64,000 nucleotides of DNA, from positions 9,491 through 73,490 of the forward strand of contig CAZGJA010000121.1 of assembly GCA_964526695.1 (NCBI GenBank), written 5' to 3'. The DNA is from JABWBH01 sp964526695. GTDB lineage: Bacteria > Planctomycetota > Phycisphaerae > UBA1845. Under the pieces are notes generated by a model, which was not told the DNA's origin, ran no database searches, and saw nothing but the letters and a program-made list of their open reading frames with translations. A program made the translations under genes and the position numbers. The number at the start of each line of letters is the position of its first letter. Position 1 is the first letter of the stretch. Below, one piece after another: positions 16,493 through 25,026 of the stretch.

Positions 16493-17431
16493 ATGAATGC
16501 GGTTGAACTGGTCCGCGTGTCCAAAACCTTCAAGGGTTGCCGGGCCGTGGACGATCTGACGCTCAGCGTCCCGGCCGGCTCGATCTACGGGTTCATCGGA
16601 CCCAACGGCTCGGGCAAGACCACCACGCTGCGCATGATCATGCGCATCTACTACCCCGACCCCGGCTCCGGCGCCATCCGCGTCTTCGGCGAGGACCGCA
16701 GCGCCGCCGCCAACCACCGCATCGGCTACCTGCCGGAGGAGCGCGGGCTGTACAAGAAGATGAAGGTCCGCGACCTGCTCCAGTTCTTCCTGGAAATCCA
16801 CGGGCGCAGGGAATTCAAAGGCCCGATCAACGACTGGCTGAGGCGCCTGCGCCTCTCAGAATGGGCGGACAAGAAGGTCGAAACCCTCTCCAAGGGCATG
16901 AGCCAGCGCATCCAGTTCATCGCCGCCGTCATTCACGCGCCCGACCTGCTCATCCTCGACGAGCCGTTCAGCGGGCTGGACCCGGTCAGCACGGAGGATC
17001 TGCGCGAGGCCATCCTCGAGCGTCGCCGCGCGGGCACCACCGTGATCTTCTCCACGCACGACATGGCCATGGCCGAGAAGATGTGCGACTTCATCTTCAT
17101 GATCTACAAGGGCGGCAAAGTGCTCGACGGGACGATGGAGTCGATCCAGGGGGAGTACGGATATGACACGCTGCGCGTGCGCGTGGAAGGCAACGGACAG
17201 AGCCTCGGCGGTCTGCCGGGCGTGGATCACGTCACCGACTTCGGGCGGCTGCAGGAGCTGCGTATGACGCCCGGCGCGGATTCGCAGCGCGTGCTGGAGA
17301 CGCTGATGCGAAAGGGCCGCGTCGCCCACTTCGAGGTCGCGCGCCCCACGCTGCACGACATCTTCATCCGCATCGCCCGCCCCGAGCCGGCCGAGGCGCA
17401 GCCCGCAACCGGAGTCTCCCTCACTTCCTGA
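16493..17431 (+). CDS. ABC transporter ATP-binding protein, NatA type
   Basis: Nucleotide-binding subunit of an ABC-2 exporter, 312 residues. Motifs in order: Walker A GPNGSGKTTT near residue 40, signature LSKGMSQRIQF (LSxGxxQ variant), Walker B LLILDEPFSGLDP and H-loop STHDMAMAE. The C-terminal extension after residue 220 (DTLRVRVEGNG...HFEVARPTLHDIFIRI) is the DUF4162-like tail of NatA proteins. ATG 16493 begins the conserved MNAVELVRVSKTF. The permease gene starts 12 bases downstream, so they form an operon. Confidence 0.9.
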   Translation: MNAVELVRVSKTFKGCRAVDDLTLSVPAGSIYGFIGPNGSGKTTTLRMIMRIYYPDPGSGAIRVFGEDRSAAANHRIGYLPEERGLYKKMKVRDLLQFFLEIHGRREFKGPINDWLRRLRLSEWADKKVETLSKGMSQRIQFIAAVIHAPDLLILDEPFSGLDPVSTEDLREAILERRRAGTTVIFSTHDMAMAEKMCDFIFMIYKGGKVLDGTMESIQGEYGYDTLRVRVEGNGQSLGGLPGVDHVTDFGRLQELRMTPGADSQRVLETLMRKGRVAHFEVARPTLHDIFIRIARPEPAEAQPATGVSLTS

Positions 17432-17443
17432 GAGCATCCACCC

Positions 17444-18784
17444 ATGACCCGAAAGACCATCGTCATCGCCGTCCGCGAGTTCAAAGCCGCGATCCGCACG
17501 AAGACCTTCTTCGTCTCGCTTATCGCCATGCCCGTCTTCATGTTCGGAAGCATCGCCGTGCAGGTGCTGCTGCGTGACAAGGTGGACGTGAAGGACAAGC
17601 ACATCGCCATCGTGGATTGCACGGGAAAGCTCTCCGTAAGCCTGCTGGCCGAGGCCCAGCGGCGGAACACCACCGATATCTTCCAGGGCGAAGGCGAGTC
17701 GCGCAAGCAGGTGCGTCCGCGTTTCGTCGTGACGGTTGAGCCGCCCCCCGCGGAAGCGACGCCCGACGCGCTCCGCGCGCAATCGCTCGAGCTTTCAGAC
17801 CGCGTTCGCGCGGGCAAGCTGTTCGCCTTCTTCATCGTGCCGCCCGAGGTGCTCGATCCCGCGCCCGTGGACGCGCCGTCGAAAGCGGCGGTCGCCTACC
17901 ACAGCAACAACCCGACTTACGACGACGTGCACAACTGGTTGCGCGGCTCGATCTCCAAGATGGCGCATGAGCAGCGGCTCAAGGCGCTGAACCTCGACAC
18001 GGGCATGGTTATGAAGGCGCTGACGCCGGTGTGGGTGGAGAACCTCGGTCTGGTCACGCGCGACGCCGCCGGCAACTTCCAGGCCGCCGAGAAGACCAAC
18101 GAGCTGGCGAGCTTCTTTCTGCCGTTCGGGATGCTGATCCTCATGTTCATGGTGGTGATGATCACCGCGCAGCCGCTGCTGCAAAGCGTGCTCGAAGAGA
18201 AGATGCAGCGCATCGCGGAGGTGCTGGTGGCGTGCGCGTCGCCCTTCGAGATCATGATGGGCAAGCTCCTGGGGACCGTGGGCGTGTCGCTGGTGATCGT
18301 GACGTTCTACTTCGCCGGGGGGCTGTATGCCTTGAATTACACGGGCTTCGGCTCCCTTTTTCCCTCGCACCTCATCGTGTGGTTCATCGTCTTCCAGTGC
18401 CTCGCCGTGCTGATGTACGGCTCGCTGTTCATTTCCGTCGGCGCGGCCGTCAACGACCTGAAGGAAGCGCAGAACCTCATCACCCCCATGATGCTCGTCA
18501 TCATGATCCCGTTCTTCCTGTGGGTGAACGTCGTCAAGGAGCCGGCCGCGAACTTCTCCGTAATCGCCTCGCTGTTCCCGCCGGCGACCCCCATGCTGAT
18601 GCTGGTGCGCATGGCGGTCCCGCCGGGGATTCCGATGTGGCAGCCGGTGCTGGGGATGGTGCTGGTGCTGGCGGCGACGACGGCGTGCGTGTTTGCGGCG
18701 GGGCGCGTGTTCCGCATCGGCCTGCTCTCGCAGGGCAAGGCGCCGAAGTTCAGTGAGCTGATCGGTTGGGTGATTCGAGGGTGA
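17444..18784 (+). CDS. ABC transporter permease, NatB type (ABC-2 family)
   Basis: Membrane subunit paired with the preceding ATPase; 446 residues. It has an N-terminal helix (TFFVSLIAMPVFMFGSIAVQ), a large extracytoplasmic domain (about residues 50-220), then a cluster of five helices starting at SFFLPFGMLILMFMVVMITA. The helical part contains QSVLEEKMQRIAEVLVA, the E-K-x-x-R-x-x-E signature of ABC-2 permeases after the second helix. NatAB homologues export sodium or other cations, but many family members have unknown substrates. The two-gene operon has no accessory gene. Confidence 0.88.
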   Translation: MTRKTIVIAVREFKAAIRTKTFFVSLIAMPVFMFGSIAVQVLLRDKVDVKDKHIAIVDCTGKLSVSLLAEAQRRNTTDIFQGEGESRKQVRPRFVVTVEPPPAEATPDALRAQSLELSDRVRAGKLFAFFIVPPEVLDPAPVDAPSKAAVAYHSNNPTYDDVHNWLRGSISKMAHEQRLKALNLDTGMVMKALTPVWVENLGLVTRDAAGNFQAAEKTNELASFFLPFGMLILMFMVVMITAQPLLQSVLEEKMQRIAEVLVACASPFEIMMGKLLGTVGVSLVIVTFYFAGGLYALNYTGFGSLFPSHLIVWFIVFQCLAVLMYGSLFISVGAAVNDLKEAQNLITPMMLVIMIPFFLWVNVVKEPAANFSVIASLFPPATPMLMLVRMAVPPGIPMWQPVLGMVLVLAATTACVFAAGRVFRIGLLSQGKAPKFSELIGWVIRG

Positions 18785-18799
18785 GGGCGCGACGCGCCG

Positions 18800-21700
18800 T
18801 CAGCGCGGCGCTTCCCACGTGCGGACCACGCCGTCGCTGGACGTCGTCAGGAGCCGTGTTCCGCCTTGCACGAACGTCATGTCCACCAGCGGCTTCTCGT
18901 GCCCGCGCAGCGTCAGCAGCGCCTCGCCCGTGCCCGGGTCGAGCAGGCACGCCGCGCCGTTCTGCAACCCGGCCGCCAGGCGCCCGTCGTCCGGCGTGAA
19001 CTTCAGCGCGGTGACATCCGACATGCCGACCACCGCCAGCAGCTCCGACCGCTGCGATGCAATGTCCCAACGCGTAACCCGCCCGCTCCTGCCGCCCGTC
19101 AGCACGCTTGCTCCGTCGGGACTGAACGCCACGGACAGGATCGGCGGACTTGCCGCGCCCGAACCGCCCGTTCGACCTGCCTCGCTCCCCGCCCCCGCCC
19201 CGCCCGCCCCGCTCGTCGCTCCCGTCCCGCCTGTTCCGCTCGTCGCACCCGCTCCGCCTGAACCGGCATTCGGTTTCAGCTCCGCCTTCAGGGTCGCATC
19301 CGCCACGTTCCAGAGTTTCGCCGAGCCGTCCCAGGAGCCGGTGGCGAGCAGCGATCCCTCCGCATTGAACGCCAGCGAGGACGCCGCGTCGCTGTGGCCT
19401 TTCAAGACTCGCGGCGCGCCGCTTTCCCCCCCCCCGCCGACGTCGCACAAGACGGCGTCCCCGTTCTCAAGCCCCGCGGCGAGGACGGCCTGCGACGGCG
19501 CGAACGTCATGCACATCGGCGCTGCGGCGAGGTCGAATGTCGCCGTCGGCGCGGCGTCGCCCTTGCCTTTCTCCCCATCCTCGCAAAGACGTTGGACATC
19601 CCAGAGCTTGATGCGGCGATCCGAAGCGCCGGTGGCGAGCGTGCCGCCATCCGCGGAGAAGGCCAGTGCCGACAGGTTCCCCTCGTGCGCGTTGAACTCG
19701 CGCAGGACTTTTCCGCTGCGCGCGTCGTACAGCGCCACCGGACCTTCGCCCTTACCGCGCGGCGGAAGCGCCAGCGCGATGAGCCTGCCGTCCTCGCTCA
19801 CCGCCGCAGCGCCCGCGCCGGCGGCGTGGACGGGCATGGACCCTTGCTCGGCCGATCCGGCGTCCCAGAGCTTCACCGTGCGATCCGCCGACGCCGTGCC
19901 GATCCACGAAAACTCCGGGCTGAACGAGACGGCGAGGATGCGGTCCACGTGCCCGCGCAGGACGCTGATCTCGAATCCGCTCGTGGCGTCGTACAAACGC
20001 AGGCCCCCGTCGGCGGACCCCGCGGCCACGCGCGTGCCGTCCGGGCTGATCGCCACCGCGCCCACGTCGCCGCCGTCGATGCGCAGCGTGGTCTGCTCCC
20101 GGCCCGTGGAGAGGTTCCACACTTTGATCATGCCCCACGACGCCGAGGCGGCCATGTCGCCGAATCGACTGACCGCCAGCGCGCTGACCGCCTGCGCGTG
20201 GCCGCTGAAGGCCAGCACCGCCTTTTTCGCCGCGATGTCCCACACGTTGACGCGCCCGTCCATGCCGCCGGACAGCACGCGCTGCCCGTTCGAGCTGAAG
20301 TCCAGCGACGTGACCCACCCTTCGTGTCCGGACAGCGTGCCGGCCTCCGATCCATCAGGAATCGTCCACAGGCGCAGCGTGCCGTCGCGCGACGCGGAGA
20401 CGAGGAGGGCGCCGTCGGGATGGAATGCCAGCCGCGTGACACCGCTCGTGTGCCCCTTCAGAGTCTTGAGCACCTCGCCGGTGGCCGGGTCGCGCAGCAC
20501 CACCAGCCCGTCCAGCCCGCCCGACGCGAGCAGCTTGCGATCCGGGCTGAAGCCCACGCACGTGGCTTCGCCTTCGTGGGCTTTGTACGTCGAGCGCGGC
20601 GTGCGCGTGCGCATGTCCGTGACCACGACCGAGCCGTCCGCATACGCCGCGGCGACCAGCGACTCCTCCGACGTGAACGTCACGTCGTTGGCGGCCGCGT
20701 TGGCGCCGGCGAGCGTCGCCGTGCTGCGGTCCACCAGCGTCATCAGGTGCCGCCATTCCCAGCCCCGCAGCGGCTCGGCCGAAAGCTCCAGCCGCCGGCT
20801 CGCCGCGAGGACGTCGCCCGCGCGCAGCGCCGCGTCGGCCGCCCCGATGGACGCCAGATACGCCTGCCGCTGAGCCTCGATCGCGCGATCATCGGCGATC
20901 CCGCGCGCGACTTTCTCCTTCTCGCCGGCGACTTCGGCGACGCGCTGCGACTCGACGGCCCGCTCCTTCTGCGTCTTCACCTCGGTCAGCAGCACGCCCT
21001 GCTCGCGGTACATGAACAGCAGCCCCACGGCCGATCCCGCGATGAGCAGCATGAACGCCGCGGCCATGCCCAGCCCAAATCGGTACCGCCGCACCGTCTT
21101 GCGAAACACGTACCAGCCGCTGTCGCTGCGCGCTTCGATGGCCTCGCCTTGTAGATATCTCCGCAAGTCCTTGGCGAGATCCCCGGCGCTCTGGTAGCGC
21201 CGGTCCGGCTCCTTGGCGAGCGCCTTGAGCACGATGGTCTGCACGTCTTCGTCGAACGGGCATTGCTTCGACATCTTCCGTCGCAGCCCATTCGGCGAGG
21301 CGTGCCACTTCTTGATGGGCGGCATCGGCGCGGTGTCGGTGATGTTGTGCACCACTTCGAGCAGACTGCCGACAACCACATACGGGTACTCGCCGGTCAG
21401 CAGGCAGTACACCATCACGCCCAGCGCGTACACGTCGGTGCGCGTGTCCACCTCGTCCTGTCGTCCGGTGGCCTGCTCGGGCGACATGAACGGCAGCGTG
21501 CCGACGACCTCCTGACTGATGGAGACCATGCGGTCCGTCGGCGCGTCCACGAGCTTGGCCAGCCCGAAGTCGAGGATGCGCGGCACCGGCACCCCGCTCT
21601 CCGGGTGCTGGGGCGCGACAGAAGCGGCGCCGACGCGGGAAGCGCCGGAATCGCTCGCTTGTTCCTCGACGAGGATGTTCCCGGGCTTGAGGTCGCGGTG

Positions 21701-22510
21701 GATCATGCCGCGCTGATGCGCGTATTGAATGCCTTCGCACACGTCGATCAGCAGCGTCAGCGTCGGCTCAAGCCCGAGCTGCCGGTCGCGGACATAGCGG
21801 TCGAGCGGCACGCCGTCCACGTAGTCCATCACGTAGAACTGTCGACCGTCGGGCGTTTCGCCGGAATGGTAGATGGAGATGATGTTCGGGTGCTTAAGCT
21901 GCGCGACCAGCTCGATCTCGCGCTCGAACCGCCGGCGCATCACGTCGGACGCGGCCGCGCCGGAGAGCAGGAGCTTGATCGCCACGCGGCGCTTGGCGGC
22001 CTGCTCGATGCCGAGATACACGACGCCCTGCCCGCCGCGGCTGATTTCCTGCAGGATCTCGTAGCCGGGGATGAGCGTGCGGATTTCGGGAGGCACGCGA
22101 GCTTCGCTGGTTGCAGGCGTCGATCGCGGGGATCGATCGCGCGGGCCCAGCGCGAGGGTGACATCGGCGGGCGCGGCGCTGCTGCCGGAGGGGTCCGCCG
22201 CACGGGCGCTGTGCGCCGCCGATCGTCCGCCGAAGTCGATCGATGCTGAATCGACTCCATCGCCTGCGGACCCGGCGGCGGGAGGTGTCGCGGGCGGTCT
22301 TCTCCCGGCGGGGGGAATCGCCTGCGTCGCCTCAACGGCCAGGCTGGTGAGCGCCGCGCCGAGTTCCGGCATCAGCTCGCGATGCGCGGTGATGACCACC
22401 TCGTCGGGCAGGCGCTCTCCCCGCGCGCGCCGCCGCATCGTGTCGTGCACCACCTCCTGCACGCGGGCCATACGATCGGATCGAAGCTTGTCAGGCGAAG
22501 CGTCGCTCAT
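18800..22510 (-). CDS. Membrane-bound Ser/Thr protein kinase with C-terminal WD40 repeats
   Basis: A 1236-residue protein. Residues 1-140 are a low-complexity, partly helical head. The kinase domain follows (YEILQEISRGGQGVVYLGIE, VAIKLLL, HRDLKPGNILV near residue 270, DFGLAKL, GTLPFMSPEQATGR), with all catalytic residues present. One membrane helix (FGLGMAAAFMLLIAGSAVGL) lies near residue 485. The exported half has about 12 WD40 repeats with GH...WD-type spacing, predicting one or two beta-propellers. One late repeat carries a Gly/Ala/Thr-rich insertion. A run of ten G codes VGGGGE. ATG 22510 begins MSDASPDKL; an in-frame start 14 codons upstream also exists. Confidence 0.9.
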   Translation of the reverse strand: MSDASPDKLRSDRMARVQEVVHDTMRRRARGERLPDEVVITAHRELMPELGAALTSLAVEATQAIPPAGRRPPATPPAAGSAGDGVDSASIDFGGRSAAHSARAADPSGSSAAPADVTLALGPRDRSPRSTPATSEARVPPEIRTLIPGYEILQEISRGGQGVVYLGIEQAAKRRVAIKLLLSGAAASDVMRRRFEREIELVAQLKHPNIISIYHSGETPDGRQFYVMDYVDGVPLDRYVRDRQLGLEPTLTLLIDVCEGIQYAHQRGMIHRDLKPGNILVEEQASDSGASRVGAASVAPQHPESGVPVPRILDFGLAKLVDAPTDRMVSISQEVVGTLPFMSPEQATGRQDEVDTRTDVYALGVMVYCLLTGEYPYVVVGSLLEVVHNITDTAPMPPIKKWHASPNGLRRKMSKQCPFDEDVQTIVLKALAKEPDRRYQSAGDLAKDLRRYLQGEAIEARSDSGWYVFRKTVRRYRFGLGMAAAFMLLIAGSAVGLLFMYREQGVLLTEVKTQKERAVESQRVAEVAGEKEKVARGIADDRAIEAQRQAYLASIGAADAALRAGDVLAASRRLELSAEPLRGWEWRHLMTLVDRSTATLAGANAAANDVTFTSEESLVAAAYADGSVVVTDMRTRTPRSTYKAHEGEATCVGFSPDRKLLASGGLDGLVVLRDPATGEVLKTLKGHTSGVTRLAFHPDGALLVSASRDGTLRLWTIPDGSEAGTLSGHEGWVTSLDFSSNGQRVLSGGMDGRVNVWDIAAKKAVLAFSGHAQAVSALAVSRFGDMAASASWGMIKVWNLSTGREQTTLRIDGGDVGAVAISPDGTRVAAGSADGGLRLYDATSGFEISVLRGHVDRILAVSFSPEFSWIGTASADRTVKLWDAGSAEQGSMPVHAAGAGAAAVSEDGRLIALALPPRGKGEGPVALYDARSGKVLREFNAHEGNLSALAFSADGGTLATGASDRRIKLWDVQRLCEDGEKGKGDAAPTATFDLAAAPMCMTFAPSQAVLAAGLENGDAVLCDVGGGGESGAPRVLKGHSDAASSLAFNAEGSLLATGSWDGSAKLWNVADATLKAELKPNAGSGGAGATSGTGGTGATSGAGGAGAGSEAGRTGGSGAASPPILSVAFSPDGASVLTGGRSGRVTRWDIASQRSELLAVVGMSDVTALKFTPDDGRLAAGLQNGAACLLDPGTGEALLTLRGHEKPLVDMTFVQGGTRLLTTSSDGVVRTWEAPR

Positions 22511-22703
22511 GCTGGCCCTGCTCAGAATGCGGACACGGGGACGGCTGCGCACAGCGAATCTGGCCTTCAGATCAGACCGACGATGCGAACCATCCTGACT
22601 CGAGCAGGATCGTACTCGCGCGGGATGCTACGCCCAAGCTCTCACTCCGCGGATTCTGGGCCTGCGCGTCGCACGACGGCTTGCACGATGCGTCGCATGG
22701 CGC

Positions 22704-22884
22704 GTGGCACGGGTCTGCTGCTGCGGACCCGTGGCAGCCAGGACGCAGCGTCGGTCTCTTGCTCGTCATGGCCAGGCGAGTACGCCAGGCCATGCCACCC
22801 CCCGCAGCAGCGGACCCGTGAGGCGAACGAACGCGTATGGGTTGCTCACTCCCCACGGCCTTGCGAGCACGCCAGACCGTGCCA
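22704..22884. repeat. Composite hairpin element, families A and B
   Basis: Hairpin B (22708-22733, arms CACGGGTC and GGACCCGTG) is followed by two A-type hairpins (22768-22795 with arms CATGGCC/GGCCATG, and 22855-22882) around GGCGAGTACGCC. The B and first A hairpins lie between GTGGCAC and TGCCACC. The same A-B pairing is found at 38845 and 55621. It fills most of the 525-base spacer before the MATE gene. Confidence 0.75.
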
Positions 22885-23035
22885 CCCTTGCGCGAGGTTT
22901 TCCGCCCTCCCGCGAAGTTCGCCTGCGGTTTCCCTGAAGGCCACCGTGCGTATCGGCCCTCACGTTTTGACCGCGCGGGCCGCGCGCCCTACAGTGCGGA
23001 CGGCCCGCGGGTTCTTGCGGGAGCACCGCCACACC

Positions 23036-24439
23036 ATGACTGACGGCGAAGGCGCAAGTTCCGCAGAATCGCTGGCGCAGGTCGATGCCGTCACATCCGG
23101 CGACCTGCGGCGCACGCTGTTCGTCCTCGCGCTCCCCGTGCTCGGCGAGCAGCTCCTCAACGCCTGCGTGGGCATGTGGGACGTGTACCTCGCGGGGCAG
23201 ATCAGCACCACCGCCACCAACGCCGTCGGACTGGCGGCCTACGTAAGCTGGTTCGCCACGCTGCTCTTCTCGCTGGTGGCCGTGGGCACGACGGCGCTGG
23301 TCGCGCGACACGTCGGCTCGCGCGACTTCGAGGGTGCGGATCGCGTCTGCAACCAGTCCATTCCACTGGCCGTGTGCACGGGGCTTGTCGTGGCGTTGGC
23401 GCTGGCGCTCTCCGCACCGGGGTTCGCGGCCTGGCAGAACATGACCGGCGAGGCGGGCGTGATCACCATCGACTTCCTGCGGTACGACTCGCTGGGCTAC
23501 GTGGCCGTCAGCGTGATGCTCACCACGGGCGCGGCGCTGCGCGGGGCGAGCGACATGCGCACGCCCATGCTCATTTACGCCGTGATGAACGTCCTGAACA
23601 TGGCGATTTCATGGGCGCTGGTGTACGGGACCGGCCCTTTTCCCGAGATGGGTGTCAACGGGATCGTCACCGGAACGGTGATCGCGCGCTGGTGCGGCGG
23701 CGCGCTGGCGCTGCTCGTGCTGCTGCGCGGGCGCATGGGGCTGAAGCTGGGGCACGGATCGCTGCGCGTCGAGGGCGAGACGCTGCGGCGGCTGCTGCTC
23801 ATCGGCCTGCCCGCGGCGGTCGATGGGCTGATCATGTGGTTCGGGCAGTTCATGTTCCTGCGGATCATCTCGGAGCTGGACGCCGGGCCGGCGGGCAAGG
23901 CGATGTATGCCGCCCACATCATCGCCGTGCGCATCGAGAGCCTCAGCTACCTGCCCGCGCTGGCCTGGGCGACGGCCACGGCGACCATCGTCGGGCAAGC
24001 GTTGGGCGCGCGCGACGTCCAGCGGGCGCGGCGCGCGGGCCACGAGGGCGTGCTCCAATCCGGCATGTTGATCCTCGCCGCCGCCGTATTCTTCTACGTC
24101 TTCTCGGATCCCATCTTCCACGTGATGGCCGCGCGCGATCCGCTGGTGCACGCCGTCGGCGCGGCACCCTTCCGCACGCTGGCGTTCTTTCAGCCTTGCC
24201 TGGCGATTTCCATCGTGTACATCGGCGCGCTGCGCGGCGCGGGGAACACAAGGCTTCCGCTGCTCATCACCGCCGTGGGGATGCTGGCGATCCGCCTGCC
24301 TCTGGGCTACTACTTCGGCATCGTGCGACACGGCGCACTGCCCGGCGCCTGGGTGGGCATGTTCTCCGACATGACCTGGCGCGCGGTCGCCGCGACGTGC
24401 ATCTATCTTCCGGGACGCTGGACCAGGACGCGGGTCTAA
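23036..24439 (+). CDS. MATE family efflux transporter
   Basis: Multidrug and toxin extrusion-type cation antiporter, 467 residues with about 12 membrane helices. Family-typical segments are TLFVLALPVLGEQLLNACVG in helix 1, DVYLAGQIS, LVARHVGSRDFEGADRV, MLTTGAALRGASDMRTPM and, in the second half, ATATIVGQALGARDVQRARR and IYIGALRGAGNTRLP-like repeats. The two halves show the MATE internal symmetry. ATG 23036 opens MTDGEGASSAES ahead of helix 1. It is a single gene with no adjacent regulator. The substrate is not predictable. Confidence 0.92.
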   Translation: MTDGEGASSAESLAQVDAVTSGDLRRTLFVLALPVLGEQLLNACVGMWDVYLAGQISTTATNAVGLAAYVSWFATLLFSLVAVGTTALVARHVGSRDFEGADRVCNQSIPLAVCTGLVVALALALSAPGFAAWQNMTGEAGVITIDFLRYDSLGYVAVSVMLTTGAALRGASDMRTPMLIYAVMNVLNMAISWALVYGTGPFPEMGVNGIVTGTVIARWCGGALALLVLLRGRMGLKLGHGSLRVEGETLRRLLLIGLPAAVDGLIMWFGQFMFLRIISELDAGPAGKAMYAAHIIAVRIESLSYLPALAWATATATIVGQALGARDVQRARRAGHEGVLQSGMLILAAAVFFYVFSDPIFHVMAARDPLVHAVGAAPFRTLAFFQPCLAISIVYIGALRGAGNTRLPLLITAVGMLAIRLPLGYYFGIVRHGALPGAWVGMFSDMTWRAVAATCIYLPGRWTRTRV

Positions 24440-24798
24440 GCTGGGCCGCTGCATCGCCGACGAGCCGCGAACCACTGTTCCCTCGAACGCTCGACACAGC
24501 AGACGCCCCGATCGCAGGCCGCCCGCCGGGATGGAGCGCCCAATTGAGCAAAGCGGCCGTCTCCTCTCCCGCGAAAAGCCTCCATGAGCGGATCGGATCG
24601 ACGGGACGATCCATGCCCGATGATCCACTTCACGTCGCCCGGAACTCCAATGGCCACTCTGGAAGATCCGCCTCTCTGGAAGTCCCCCATGGGCGCGACG
24701 CCTTCCTCCCCAGTCCAGTAGAATGCCTCGCAGTGACCATCCCTGAGGATGGTCCCCACGATCACTTCTGCGTCCGCAGAGCAACCAGGAGCCGTGGG
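24436..24798 (-). pseudogene. Remnant of a HAF-repeat protein
   Basis: The translation contains one to two recognisable HAF repeats: SADAEVIVGTILRDGHCEAF, YWTGEEGVAPMGDF, then IGVPGDVKWIIGHGSS and MEAFR. HAF repeats occur in large secreted autotransporter-like or PEP-CTERM proteins. Here only about 120 codons remain, without a signal peptide, and the repeat pattern is lost after the second unit, suggesting a frameshift. The reading frame runs upstream straight into the end of the 167-bp element at 24799. It is likely a decayed fragment truncated at or near that element. Confidence 0.5.
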
Positions 24799-24965
24799 CT
24801 GAGTCTCCAGTTGGCTTCGGTTGCCGGGCTTTGGAAGGGCATGAACTTACGATCGTGCAGGGAAATCGATGGGAGGCGTTGTGCCCCTTCGCCGTTCAAG
24901 GGCACGCCGCGTGGCAACCTCAAAACGACCAACGCGTTGCGCACCGGACTCAGATTGAGACTCAA
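24799..24965 (-). mobile_element. 167-bp MITE-like element, copy 3 (inverted)
   Basis: Read on the minus strand it aligns over its full length with the copies at 14383 and 16009. Outer ends are CTGAGTCTCCA (24799-24809) and TTGAGACTCAA (24955-24965), again an 11-bp inverted repeat with mismatches. It separates the HAF remnant from the anti-sigma/pseudopilin gene. Confidence 0.8.
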
Positions 24966-25026
24966 GCGGGGCCTTTACGGGCTCGCCGAGTTCCGCTGGT
25001 TGATTCGCCTGACGCCTCGCGCCGGC

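Noticed and set aside
18819..20873. Long plus-strand reading frame of 684 codons
   Set aside because: It lies antisense to the kinase-WD40 gene, has no recognisable domain and is Ser/Pro/Ala-rich, as expected of a shadow frame in GC-rich DNA.
14383..24965. Insertion sequence with its own transposase
   Set aside because: No transposase-like reading frame lies in or near any of the three 167-bp copies.
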